Shown here: positions 31,053 through 39,300 of the stretch, piece by piece | Layout of the letters: each line of letters starts with the position of its first letter | Position numbering within the stretch: the stretch's first letter is position 1 | Source of the DNA: a virus | DNA length: 41,985 nt | IMG/VR virus record: IMGVR_UViG_3300036985_003002 | Location: 1 to 41,985 of that record | Strand: one strand, 5' to 3' | The notes under the pieces: generated by a model | Told to the model about the DNA's origin: nothing | Database searches by the model: none | What the model saw: only the letters and a program-made list of their open reading frames with translations | Translations under genes and position numbers: made by a program

Positions 31053-31069
31053 AGTTCCAACGGAAACCA
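31053..31069 (+). repeat. 17-bp direct repeat, copy 2, before terminase
   Basis: Exact copy of AGTTCCAACGGAAACCA (also at 29496), here ending 5 bases before the terminase small subunit ATG. The internal TTCC-AAC-GGAA dyad may bind a regulator of the late operon (inference). Confidence 0.8.
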
Positions 31070-31074
31070 ACACC

Positions 31075-31530
31075 ATGCCACGCAAGAAATCACCACCGCA
31101 GCACCTAGTTACCCGAGCACGCGGGCGCCCTGTCACATTCGATCATGCCGTGGCAGCCGAGGTATGCCGTCGGATGGCTGAGGGCGCTTCCCTGCTCTCC
31201 ATCTGCCGAGATGAGGGAATGCCGCCTGCGAGCACTGTGAGAGAATGGGTGATTGATGATAGGGACGGGTTTGCCGCTCACTACACGCGCGCTCGGCACA
31301 TGCTCGCGGAGCGTTGGGCCGACGAGGTGCTCGCGATCGGCGATGAACTGCCGCCAGTGGCGCCCGATGGTCGCATCGACGGCGCGGCGGTGCAGCATCA
31401 ACGGTTGCGCGTGGATAGTCGAAAGTGGCTGCTCTCGAAGGTGCTGCCGAAACTGTACGGCGACCGTGTGGCGCTCGATCATGCTGGCGGCGTCGCCATT
31501 ACCGTGCTAACGGGCGTGCCTGACGCGTGA
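31075..31530 (+). CDS. terS: Terminase small subunit
   Basis: This 151-residue protein recognises phage DNA for packaging. It begins with a basic tail, then GRPVTFDHAVAAEVCRRMAE and LLSICRDEGMPPASTVREWV, the helix-turn-helix of the terminase small subunit family, followed by HYTRARHMLAERWADEVLAI and RKWLLSKVLPKLYGDRV. It lies next to the large subunit, overlapping as GTGA (31527-31530). ATG 31075 lacks a clear ribosome site. Confidence 0.88.
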   Translation: MPRKKSPPQHLVTRARGRPVTFDHAVAAEVCRRMAEGASLLSICRDEGMPPASTVREWVIDDRDGFAAHYTRARHMLAERWADEVLAIGDELPPVAPDGRIDGAAVQHQRLRVDSRKWLLSKVLPKLYGDRVALDHAGGVAITVLTGVPDA

Positions 31531-32864
31531 GCGCTTCGGCGCCTATCACGCTCGACTACGCGCCGCGCGAATGGCAGCGCGAATGCCACCGCACGCGTGC
31601 TCGGTTCACGGTGTTAGCACTGCACCGTCGCGCAGGCAAGACGGAACTGGCGCTCATGGAACTGATCGACAAAGCCCTTCGCTGCGCGCTGCCGCTCGGC
31701 CTGTTCACCTACATCGCGCCCTTGCAAAGGCAGGCGAAGGCAATCGCATGGGCTCGGCTCAAGCATCGCCTGCGCCCGCTCGAAGTCGCGGGCGCCGTCA
31801 CATACAACGAAGCCGACCTCGTCGTTGCGATGCGGCACAACGGCGCGACCATCCGCCTGATCGGCGCCGACAACCCCGACGCCATGCGCGGCGTGCGACT
31901 GGACGGCTGCGTGATCGACGAGGTGGCGCAGATCAAGCCCGAGGTGTGGCAGGAAATCGTTCAGCCCGCGCTGTCCGACCGCCGTGGGTGGGCGATGTTC
32001 ATCGGCACGCCGAACGGCGTCAACCTCTTCTCGGAGTTGTTCGCGCGAGCCGCCGCGCTGCCCGATTGGAAGGCGGCGCGCTACACCGTCTACGATACGC
32101 AGGCGATCGACGCCGACGAGGTGCAGCGCCTGCGGCGCGACATGCCCGAACAGGCTTTCGCGAGGGAGTATCTGTGCGACTTCGCCGCGGCGGGCGACGA
32201 TCAGTTGATCGGGCTGACCGACGCGGAGAATGCGGCGCGGCGCGTGTACACGGAGCGCGACGTCGCCGACGCCCCGCTGATCATCGGCATCGACCCTGCG
32301 CGGTTCGGCGGCGATCGCAGCGTGCTAATCATGCGGCGCGGGTTGCAGGCGTACACGCCGACCGTGTGGCGCGGGCTTGACAACATGGAAGTCGCTGCGC
32401 GCTGCGCGAACCTGATCGAGCAGCATTCGCCTGATGCCGTGTTCTGCGATGCGGGCGCGGGCGCGGGCGTCATCGATCGGCTGCGGCAACTGGACTACGA
32501 TGTGGTCGAAGTGCCGTTCGGCGGGCGTCCGATGCTGCCCGAGCAGTTCGTCAACCGTCGCACCGAGATGTGGTGGCTGATGCGCGAGTGGATCATGTCG
32601 GGCGGCGCGATCCCGAACGATGTGGGGCTCAAGACGGAACTGAGCACGCCCGTCTACTGGTTCGATCCTGCGGGGCGGAAGGCGTTGGAGTCGAAGGATG
32701 AAATCAAGAAACGGCTTCAGGGCGGCGCATCGCCCGACCTCGCCGACGCGTTGGCGTTGACCTTCGCGTATCCCGTGCGCAAGCGGACGCCGATCGAAAC
32801 GGCACGCATCACGCGCACATCGGAGCGCGACGAATACGATCCGTACGCGAAGGTGCGCGAATGA
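31527..32864 (+). CDS. terL: Terminase large subunit
   Basis: This 445-residue packaging motor has an ATPase with Walker A HRRAGKTE (residues 33-40) and Walker B VIDE (129-132), then TPNG coupling motif, and a nuclease with D256 (GIDPARFGGDRS), D308 (CDAGAGAG) and D404/D407 (SPDLADALALTF). GTG 31527 overlaps the small subunit stop. It hydrolyses ATP to drive DNA into the prohead and cuts concatemers. Typing its family would show whether packaging is headful, cos or terminal-repeat. Confidence 0.95.
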   Translation: MSASAPITLDYAPREWQRECHRTRARFTVLALHRRAGKTELALMELIDKALRCALPLGLFTYIAPLQRQAKAIAWARLKHRLRPLEVAGAVTYNEADLVVAMRHNGATIRLIGADNPDAMRGVRLDGCVIDEVAQIKPEVWQEIVQPALSDRRGWAMFIGTPNGVNLFSELFARAAALPDWKAARYTVYDTQAIDADEVQRLRRDMPEQAFAREYLCDFAAAGDDQLIGLTDAENAARRVYTERDVADAPLIIGIDPARFGGDRSVLIMRRGLQAYTPTVWRGLDNMEVAARCANLIEQHSPDAVFCDAGAGAGVIDRLRQLDYDVVEVPFGGRPMLPEQFVNRRTEMWWLMREWIMSGGAIPNDVGLKTELSTPVYWFDPAGRKALESKDEIKKRLQGGASPDLADALALTFAYPVRKRTPIETARITRTSERDEYDPYAKVRE

Positions 32865-33313
32865 GCACGACGATCAACATCTGCCCGATCGCTGAACTGT
32901 GGGACGATCCCGAGTGGGAGCATGTCTCGGGATCCTACGGCTACGAGGGCGGCTACGAGGGTATGCCGACGCCGAACCCGCAGCGGCAGCACTACGAGCG
33001 ACTGGAGGCCGCGGGCGTTTCGACGATCCTGCGCGTTGACTCGGGCGGGGTGCTTGTGGGCTTTGCGATCCTGATCACGACGATCAACCCGCACTACGGG
33101 CAGCGGGTCACGATTGTCGAGAGTGCGTACATCCTGCCGCGTCATCGGGGCTCGGCGGGCTGTCGGCTTGTGCGTTCTGCGGAGTCGGCGGCGGTGTCTT
33201 TGGGTTCCGTGTGCCTGATTGCGACGGCGCCGATCGGGTCGCGGCTTGGTCGGCTGTATGAACTGCTCGGGTTCCGCGGCACGAGCACGACCTACATGAG
33301 GATGCTTGGATGA
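32861..33313 (+). CDS. GNAT-family acetyltransferase-like protein
   Basis: This 150-residue protein has a GNAT-like order: beta strands (VSTILRVDSGGVLVGFAILI), VESAYILPRHRGSAGCRLVR (strand 4 and a degenerate acetyl-CoA loop) and LGRLYELLGFRGTSTTYMR at the end. Similar genes sit between terminase and portal in podoviruses; the substrate is unknown. Overlaps both neighbours by ATGA. Confidence 0.75.
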   Translation: MSTTINICPIAELWDDPEWEHVSGSYGYEGGYEGMPTPNPQRQHYERLEAAGVSTILRVDSGGVLVGFAILITTINPHYGQRVTIVESAYILPRHRGSAGCRLVRSAESAAVSLGSVCLIATAPIGSRLGRLYELLGFRGTSTTYMRMLG

Positions 33314-33801
33314 CTGACGAGCCGAGTCTGTGCACGCTTTCGACTTCGGAGAGTGTGAAGGCGGAGTTGTACGCGTTGCAGCGCGAGTATGCGCACCTTC
33401 CGCAGGTCGAGATGCCTGTGCACCATGTGCTGCACGGCGGCATGTACGCTCGGACGATCGAGGTGCCTGCGGGCACGCTTGTGATTGGGGTGCATGTGAT
33501 TGTGCCGACGATTGTGATCATCGACGGTCGGGGCACGCTGACCGCGGGCGGGGATTCGGTAGAACTGGACGGGTACTACGTTCTCGCAGGGGAGAAGAAT
33601 CGGAAGCAGATGTTCTATGCCGTGGATCGAACGCGTGTTACGATGATTACGCCTTCGACCGCTTGTTCGGTTGAAGAAGCCGAGCGTCAATTCACCGACG
33701 AGCCCGAGTCGCTTATCAGCAGGCGCAGCGATGCGCATATTGTGATTAACACAGGAGCATGCTCATGTCAGGAGTCGCACTCGCAATTGGCGCAGGAGTA
33801 G
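33310..33801 (+). CDS. Cupin-like phage protein
   Basis: This 163-residue protein has a beta-barrel pattern typical of cupins (HHVLHGGMYARTIEVPAGTL, VIGVHVIVPTIVIIDGRGTL, DGYYVLAGEKNRKQ). It recurs near terminase and portal genes in podoviruses. The 3' end overlaps the next gene by 37 bases. Enzymatic or structural role unknown. Confidence 0.7.
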   Translation: MTDEPSLCTLSTSESVKAELYALQREYAHLPQVEMPVHHVLHGGMYARTIEVPAGTLVIGVHVIVPTIVIIDGRGTLTAGGDSVELDGYYVLAGEKNRKQMFYAVDRTRVTMITPSTACSVEEAERQFTDEPESLISRRSDAHIVINTGACSCQESHSQLAQE

Positions 33802-34088
33802 CAGCGGCGGGACTTGGTGTTTCGATCTATCAGGGTCAGGCACAGAAGTCGAACGCAAAGAACTCGCTTGATGCGCAGAAGAGTGCGCAGAACGACGCGG
33901 CGAACCGTGCTCGATCTCAGCAGCGTTCTGCTGAAGAGGCGCAGAACATGGCGAACCGCAAGGAGCCTGATATTGCGTCGATCATGGAGAAGGCATCGAA
34001 GCAGGGTGTTGCGAGCACGATGCTGACGGGTGCTCGTGGAAGTCCTTCGGCAGGCGCACTTGGCAAGACAACGATGTTGGGTTCCTAA
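33765..34088 (+). CDS. Small virion-associated-type protein
   Basis: This 107-residue protein has a glycine/alanine-rich hydrophobic start (VALAIGAGVAAAGLGVSIYQ), then a polar, Gln/Asn/Ala-rich helix and SPSAGALGKTTMLGS at the end, as in small proteins next to podovirus portals. ATG 33765 is preferred: AGGAG at 33753-33757 is spaced 7 bases from it but only 1 from ATG 33759. The next gene begins directly after the stop. Confidence 0.68.
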   Translation: MSGVALAIGAGVAAAGLGVSIYQGQAQKSNAKNSLDAQKSAQNDAANRARSQQRSAEEAQNMANRKEPDIASIMEKASKQGVASTMLTGARGSPSAGALGKTTMLGS

Positions 34089-34529
34089 ATGAGTCAATAC
34101 CCGAGCAATTTTCGGCCGATGCCGTCCTACGACGACAAATCGACGCAAACTGAATCCCGTCTCAAGGGCAAGGGATGGCTCGGACTAAAGAAGAACCGAA
34201 ACGGCGACGACGTAAGCGAATATTCGATCGGCGTTGATATTGACGGTAAGCAGATTGATATCCCGACGCTTGTTCCGACTCTCACAAAGGACGAGATCAG
34301 CGCGGTGCTTCGGAACAGTGAACAAGAAAATCCCGCTGTTCTTCCGCAGCCGATAGTGCAGAAGGCAATTGATCATGCAAAGCCGTTGATCATGCAGGGC
34401 AAGAGCCCGTTCAAGGAACAGCAGGCAAACGCAATGGATCGCCTGAATGCACTTAGTGAGATGCTGTACGGCAATCGTCAATTGCAGAAGCCTGTTAGTT
34501 CCTCGTTGCTGACAGGATCGGCTCCATGA
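34089..34529 (+). CDS. Conserved protein before portal
   Basis: This 146-residue protein has the pattern LKGKGWLG, SEYSIGVDIDGKQIDIPTLV, PTLTKDEISAVL, VQKAIDHAKPLIMQGKSPF. Proteins of this kind lie next to structural genes in podoviruses; function is unknown. It abuts the previous gene and overlaps the portal gene as ATGA at 34526-34529. Confidence 0.75.
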   Translation: MSQYPSNFRPMPSYDDKSTQTESRLKGKGWLGLKKNRNGDDVSEYSIGVDIDGKQIDIPTLVPTLTKDEISAVLRNSEQENPAVLPQPIVQKAIDHAKPLIMQGKSPFKEQQANAMDRLNALSEMLYGNRQLQKPVSSSLLTGSAP

Positions 34530-36244
34530 GTCAACACCCGAGCGACGCACAATCGTACGAAGGTGCCCCGCGGCGCGATCAGTTGTTTACGCGCTGGGGT
34601 CATTTGAAGACTGAGCGCGCTACGTGGTGGGCTCACTATCAGGAACTGACGACTTTCCTTCTGCCTCGCAACGGTCGGTTCTTCCGACAGGATCGAGACA
34701 AGGGATGGCGTCGGCACAACAGCATTTACGACAACACGGGCACTCGATCGCTTCGCACGCTCGGCGCGGGCATGATGGCGGGTGCAACGAGTCCTGCTCG
34801 TCCGTGGTTTCGTCTTGCGACGGGCGACCCTGATCTGAACAAGTATCAGCCTGTGAAGGTGTGGCTTGACGACGTCACGAAGCGCATGCTGATGGTGTTT
34901 GCGAAGTCGAACACGTACCGCACGCTTCATCAGATGTACGAGGAACTCGGTTGTTTCGGCACTGCGGCTTCGATCGTGCTGCCTGATCACAAGAACTTGG
35001 TTCATCACTACCCTGTGGTGACGGGCGAATATTGCATCGCGCACGACTATCAGGGTAGAGTTTGCACGCTGTACCGAGAGTTCGAGAAGACTGTCGGTGA
35101 GATTGTGAAGGAGTTTGGCTACGAGAACTGCTCGACTACGGTCAAGCACATGTACGACCGCGGCACGCTTGACAAGTGGATCCCGATCATTCACGCGATT
35201 GAGCCGCGGGCCGATCGAGACATCAAGAAGCGCGACAGCAAGAACATGCCGTGGGGATCTTGGTACTTCGAGGTCGGCGGCGATCAGAACAAGTTCCTTC
35301 GCGAGTCGGGATACAAGCAGTTCCCTTGCGTTGTTCCGCGTTGGGCTGTTGCGGGTGGCGACATCTACGGCAACAGTCCTGGGATGGAAGCACTGGGCGA
35401 TGTCAAGCAGTTGCAGCACGAGCAGTTGCGCAAGGCTCAGGTCATCGACTATCAAACGAAGCCGCCTCTGCAAGTGCCGACCGCGTACAAGAACCGCGAC
35501 ATCGACACACTTCCTGGGGGTATCACCTTTGTTGATGGCGCTACGGCGCCTATCCGCACTGCGTTCGATGTGAACTTGAACCTTGAGCACTTGCTGATGG
35601 ACATTCAGGATTGCCGCGACCGTGTGCGCGGTGCGTTCTACGCTGACTTGTTCTTGCTGCTTGCGAATGCGACTGATACTCGAATGACTGCGACTGAGGT
35701 TGCAGAGCGTCACGAGGAGAAGTTGCTGATGCTCGGCCCTGTCATTGAGCGTATCCACAACGAATTGCTTGAGCCGCTCGTGGACATCACCTTTCAACAC
35801 ATGGTTGAGGCAGGCATTTTGCCGCCTGCACCTGAAGAGTTGCAGGGAATGGATCTGTCGATCGAGTTTGTGAGCATGTTGGCGCAGGCGCAGCGCGCAA
35901 TTGGCACCAACGGCATTGATCGGTTTGTTGGTTCGATCGGTGCGGTCGCGCAGTTCAAGCCTGACGTGCTCGACAAGTTCGATTCTGATCAGTGGGCTGA
36001 CGCTTACAGCGACATGCTTGGAGTTGATCCGAACCTGATCATCGGCGGCAAGCAGGTTGCATTGATCCGTACTGCGCGGGCGCAGGCTCAGGCTGCTCAG
36101 GCTCAGGCTGCGGCAATGCAGCAAACTTCGCAGACGGTCAAGAATCTTGCGCAGGCTCCGACAGGAGCAGGGCAACCGAACGCTCTGTCCGACATTATGA
36201 ATCAGTTCTCGGGTTACGGATCACCATCAGCAACGGAGATTTGA
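34526..36244 (+). CDS. Head-tail connector (portal) protein, T7 gp8-like
   Basis: This 572-residue protein forms the 12-subunit portal through which DNA enters and leaves the head. Family marks: RWGHLKTERATWWAHYQELT, FLLPRNGRF, a LGAGMMAGATSPARPWFRL segment (shown in part), MYEELGCFGTAA, and DTRMTATEVAERHEEKL. The C-terminus has an Ala/Gln repeat (QAQAAQAQAAA). Length is usual. It overlaps the upstream gene as ATGA, and the next ATG follows its stop by 1 base. Confidence 0.94.
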   Translation: MSQHPSDAQSYEGAPRRDQLFTRWGHLKTERATWWAHYQELTTFLLPRNGRFFRQDRDKGWRRHNSIYDNTGTRSLRTLGAGMMAGATSPARPWFRLATGDPDLNKYQPVKVWLDDVTKRMLMVFAKSNTYRTLHQMYEELGCFGTAASIVLPDHKNLVHHYPVVTGEYCIAHDYQGRVCTLYREFEKTVGEIVKEFGYENCSTTVKHMYDRGTLDKWIPIIHAIEPRADRDIKKRDSKNMPWGSWYFEVGGDQNKFLRESGYKQFPCVVPRWAVAGGDIYGNSPGMEALGDVKQLQHEQLRKAQVIDYQTKPPLQVPTAYKNRDIDTLPGGITFVDGATAPIRTAFDVNLNLEHLLMDIQDCRDRVRGAFYADLFLLLANATDTRMTATEVAERHEEKLLMLGPVIERIHNELLEPLVDITFQHMVEAGILPPAPEELQGMDLSIEFVSMLAQAQRAIGTNGIDRFVGSIGAVAQFKPDVLDKFDSDQWADAYSDMLGVDPNLIIGGKQVALIRTARAQAQAAQAQAAAMQQTSQTVKNLAQAPTGAGQPNALSDIMNQFSGYGSPSATEI

Positions 36245-36245
36245 A

Positions 36246-36674
36246 ATGTCAGTAGTTGCATCGAAATCACCTATGGCTTCTCTGCTCTACGATTCCGACA
36301 AGGGCGACGCGGGCGCTGCGAGCGAGTTTATTGCGCGCTTGTTGAACGGTGCTACTGCGATTCACATGCATCACTTGATGGTGACGGGCGCGGGATCGTT
36401 CGCGAAGCACACCGCGCTCGGCGTGTACGAAGATTTGACTGAGGCGGTCGATTCTCTTGCCGAGTCGTACATTGGTTGCACGGGTACTCCGCTTATGTTC
36501 AAGGGCGGAACCGTGACGATGAACCCCGATTGCGTTGCGGAGGTGCGTGCGCTGTACGAGTACATTGAAACTGCTCGCACTGCGATGGGCACCGAATCTC
36601 ACATTCAGAACGAGGTGGACAACATCTCTTCTTTGTTGTCAAGCGCGCTGTACAAGTTGACCCGACTTTCCTAA
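36246..36674 (+). CDS. Ferritin-like phage protein (DUF5856-like)
   Basis: This 142-residue helical protein has AIHMHHLMVTGAGSFAKHTA followed by LGVYEDLTEAVDSLAESYIG, a pattern like DUF5856-type, ferritin/Dps-like phage proteins. His and Glu residues could bind metal, but the full ferroxidase set is not evident. GGAG at 36235-36238 serves ATG 36246. Its place among capsid genes is notable. Confidence 0.6.
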   Translation: MSVVASKSPMASLLYDSDKGDAGAASEFIARLLNGATAIHMHHLMVTGAGSFAKHTALGVYEDLTEAVDSLAESYIGCTGTPLMFKGGTVTMNPDCVAEVRALYEYIETARTAMGTESHIQNEVDNISSLLSSALYKLTRLS

Positions 36675-36684
36675 GGAACAAACG

Positions 36685-36948
36685 ATGGCACTCCCGACAG
36701 GCTTTACCGCGTCCGACACGATTAACAGTTACTCGTTTGCTGTTGCTCATGCGCCGAGTGACACTGTCAGCATGCCTGCGATGTGCAGGGCAATTTGGGT
36801 TGGAGGAGCGGGCACCGTTACGGCAGTCATGTCAAACGGCGACGTAGTTTTGTTCTCGGGCATTGCCGCAGGGACACTTCTTCCGATCCGTGCAACTCGC
36901 GTCAACGCTACTGGCACTACGGCAACTCTTCTGACCGCCCTCTATTGA
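36685..36948 (+). CDS. Small conserved structural-type protein
   Basis: This 87-residue beta-rich protein (MCRAIWVGGAGTVTAVMSNG, DVVLFSGIAAGTLLPIRATR, TGTTATLLTALY) matches a widespread small phage protein found in head and tail clusters. AAGGAAC precedes ATG 36685. A decoration or joining role is inferred. Confidence 0.7.
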   Translation: MALPTGFTASDTINSYSFAVAHAPSDTVSMPAMCRAIWVGGAGTVTAVMSNGDVVLFSGIAAGTLLPIRATRVNATGTTATLLTALY

Positions 36949-36957
36949 GCAAACAAC

Positions 36958-38301
36958 ATGAAATCATTTGCACAGAACAGCCCTTTCCTCGTTGACGACT
37001 CATCGAACATCATTGCGGGCGTTGTAAGTTCAACGGGCGTGCAACGGTTGTACCCGCTTGGATTCAATTCAACTGAACCACTGACTTTGACCTTTCCGTC
37101 ATTGACGGGAGCAGTGACGTGGGAAACAAGTGCGGGCTTACTGCGCATTGTCACTACAAACGTGCATGGCTTGACGTCGGGTCTTGCTGTTGGTAGGTCG
37201 GTGTACCTGACATGGACAGGAGGAACAGCAGCCCCTGCCGTGATTACCGCAATCGATACCACTGCAAAGATTACCGTGAACGTGCGGTACAGCAGTGGCA
37301 CGGCAACTATGGGAAGCGCGGGCAGCGTTGTAACGTTCGGCGCCGACAATAAGATCTCGGGTCAGGTCACCGCTTCGCCGACAAACGGCGCGCCGATGAC
37401 TGTCATCAAGGCTTCGCACGGGCTTTCCGTCGGCGATGCAATGCAGTTCACGGCAGGAACATCGTTCCCGTCGCCGCTTGCCGCTACAACGACCTACTAC
37501 GTCAGCAGGGTGATTCAACATCTCACGGCAGGAACTGCGTCGGATCGGTTTACGATCTCGACAAGTGCGGGCGGCCCCGAGGTCTATCAGACTACTGTCA
37601 CAGGCGATGATGGCTCGGGCACGTTCACGATGTACCCCGTGTCAACGTCGTTGACACGGACTGCACACGGTCTACTGGTCGGAGATGCAATCCGATTCAC
37701 GACCACAGGAACGCTTCCTGCCTCGCTTGCACTTGCCACAACTTACTACGTGGTGAAAGTTGTTGATGCAAACACCTTGCAGATCTCTGCAACCGCGGGC
37801 GGCACGCCGATTGTGTTTACGCTTGCAGGATCAGGAACGCACACCGCAGCAAGTTTCTATGGAACTGCGCTTGCTGTGGTCTGTCAAGGAAGCGCGGGCT
37901 CAGGCGGCACGGCGACGCTTGCTACCGTCACTATCCCTGCGGGAACACTGACGCGCACGGGTCGATTGGAAAGCAACTTCCTTGTTTCCAACCCATCAGG
38001 AGCAGTTGGAACGTTTACGGTGACTTACGCGGGCGGCACTATTTACACCCAAACATTTAGCGGCACGGGCTGCTTGATGCTCAGCAAGGTCATTCGGGCA
38101 AACGGCCCGACGCAAGTTGTCACCACCACAGGAGCAATGAGCGGTCATGGAACGAGTGCAAACACAACTACAACTATTACGTCTGTGAACTACGCAACAG
38201 CAGACACAACGCTGACGGCGACCTTGATTGCAAACTTTGTGGCGTCACCAGTTGCTGATCTGTGGATCACTTTGAACTACTACGACGTAACGGTTGAATG
38301 A
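36958..38301 (+). CDS. Repetitive beta-rich structural protein
   Basis: This 447-residue protein is built of beta repeats. Two clear copies of a unit HGL.VGD...FT........TTYYV begin near residues 152 (ASHGLSVGDAMQFT) and 235 (TAHGLLVGDAIRFT), with a related unit near residue 64 (VHGLTSGLAVGRSVYL). The C-terminal 100 residues (GRLESNFLVSNPSGAVGTFT) look like a separate beta domain. A virion surface or tail protein is likely. Overlaps the next gene by ATGA. Confidence 0.72.
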   Translation: MKSFAQNSPFLVDDSSNIIAGVVSSTGVQRLYPLGFNSTEPLTLTFPSLTGAVTWETSAGLLRIVTTNVHGLTSGLAVGRSVYLTWTGGTAAPAVITAIDTTAKITVNVRYSSGTATMGSAGSVVTFGADNKISGQVTASPTNGAPMTVIKASHGLSVGDAMQFTAGTSFPSPLAATTTYYVSRVIQHLTAGTASDRFTISTSAGGPEVYQTTVTGDDGSGTFTMYPVSTSLTRTAHGLLVGDAIRFTTTGTLPASLALATTYYVVKVVDANTLQISATAGGTPIVFTLAGSGTHTAASFYGTALAVVCQGSAGSGGTATLATVTIPAGTLTRTGRLESNFLVSNPSGAVGTFTVTYAGGTIYTQTFSGTGCLMLSKVIRANGPTQVVTTTGAMSGHGTSANTTTTITSVNYATADTTLTATLIANFVASPVADLWITLNYYDVTVE

Positions 38302-38627
38302 GCAACTACGACCCTCTTGACCTTAAAGCGCAGGAACGCGGCAAGTCCGACAAGGACATGCAGTTGCGGTTGTTGCGTGAGGCAGAGGAGTCTGATGTCA
38401 AATGGCTGATGGCAAACAAGCGTGGTCGTCGCATTGTGTGGCGACTCTTAGATCAAGCAGGCGTGTTCCGCTCAACCTTCAACACGAACTCCATGCAGAT
38501 GGCGTTTGCTGAAGGGAACAGGAACTACGGGCTTCGACTGATGGCGATGGTGCACGCGCTCTGCTCAGAACAATACCCCTTGATGATAAAGGAATCGATG
38601 AATGAACGAACAAACAACGATGAGTGA
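38298..38627 (+). CDS. Bbp19-like phage protein
   Basis: This 109-residue protein matches the Bbp19 type first named in Bordetella phage BPP-1: KWLMANKRGRRIVWRLLDQA, GVFRSTFNTNSMQMAF, AEGNRNYGLRLMAMV. It lies upstream of the scaffold and capsid genes as in that phage group. Function uncertain. ATGA overlap upstream and 26 bases of overlap with the scaffold gene. Confidence 0.8.
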   Translation: MSNYDPLDLKAQERGKSDKDMQLRLLREAEESDVKWLMANKRGRRIVWRLLDQAGVFRSTFNTNSMQMAFAEGNRNYGLRLMAMVHALCSEQYPLMIKESMNERTNNDE

Positions 38628-39270
38628 CGCCGCGACAACAACAAGCGGCAACCCATCTAGTCCAATGTCGGGCATCCCCGCAGCGACGGCTGAGGCGTTG
38701 TACGGCAATCAGCAGAAGGGTTCAGGCGATCAGACGCAGGCGTCGGCAGATGCCGCACGCAATGCGGAGTCCGATGGCAACAAGACGGAGACGTCAAACA
38801 ACGCTCCTGAGAAGTACGAGTTTAAAGCCCCTGAAGGGCGACAATTCGACGCCGAGGTGATTGGATCATTCTCGGAAGTTGCCAAGGAACTCAACCTATC
38901 GCAGGAATCTGCGCAGAAGGTGCTCGACCGCGTTGCGCCAAAGATGGCGGAACGTCAGGCTGCACAACTGGAGGCTATCCGTTCTCAGTGGACGGAGTCG
39001 TCGCGGTCAGACAAGGAGTTCGGTGGTGACAAACTCAACGAAAACCTTGTAACCGCAAAGAGGGCGCTGGACTCGTTCGGCACCCCTGAATTGCGCACAC
39101 TGCTTAACGAGTCAGGTCTTGGAAACCATCCCGAACTTGTTCGGTTCATGTTTCGAGCAGGACAGTCCATTTCAGAAGACCGCTTCGTCGGATCGTCAAA
39201 CGGTTCAACCCCATCAAAGGGTGCTCCGCGCGACTTCAATTCGCAGGCAGCGGCAATGTACAACACTTGA
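38602..39270 (+). CDS. Capsid scaffolding protein
   Basis: This 222-residue protein has a low-complexity, Ala/Ser/Asn-rich N-terminal third and then a helical domain: EKYEFKAPEGRQFDAEVIGS, KELNLSQESAQKVLDRVA, LDSFGTPELRTLLNESGLGN. This is the usual podovirus scaffold pattern, assisting prohead assembly. It lies directly before the major capsid gene. ATG 38602 has AAAGGA spaced 8 bases; ATG 38620 is a less likely start. Confidence 0.78.
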   Translation: MNEQTTMSDAATTTSGNPSSPMSGIPAATAEALYGNQQKGSGDQTQASADAARNAESDGNKTETSNNAPEKYEFKAPEGRQFDAEVIGSFSEVAKELNLSQESAQKVLDRVAPKMAERQAAQLEAIRSQWTESSRSDKEFGGDKLNENLVTAKRALDSFGTPELRTLLNESGLGNHPELVRFMFRAGQSISEDRFVGSSNGSTPSKGAPRDFNSQAAAMYNT

Positions 39271-39300
39271 TTTCACACCTAGTACAAGGATTTAAGGCAC

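Noticed and set aside
31571-32380. 269-residue alternative + frame inside the terminase large subunit gene
   Set aside because: Arg-rich shadow of GC-rich DNA; TerL frame has all catalytic motifs.
34478-36175. 565-residue open frame on the minus strand opposite the portal gene
   Set aside because: It is the mirror of the portal codon bias, has Arg/His/Leu-rich composition typical of antisense frames, and the + strand product is a certain portal.
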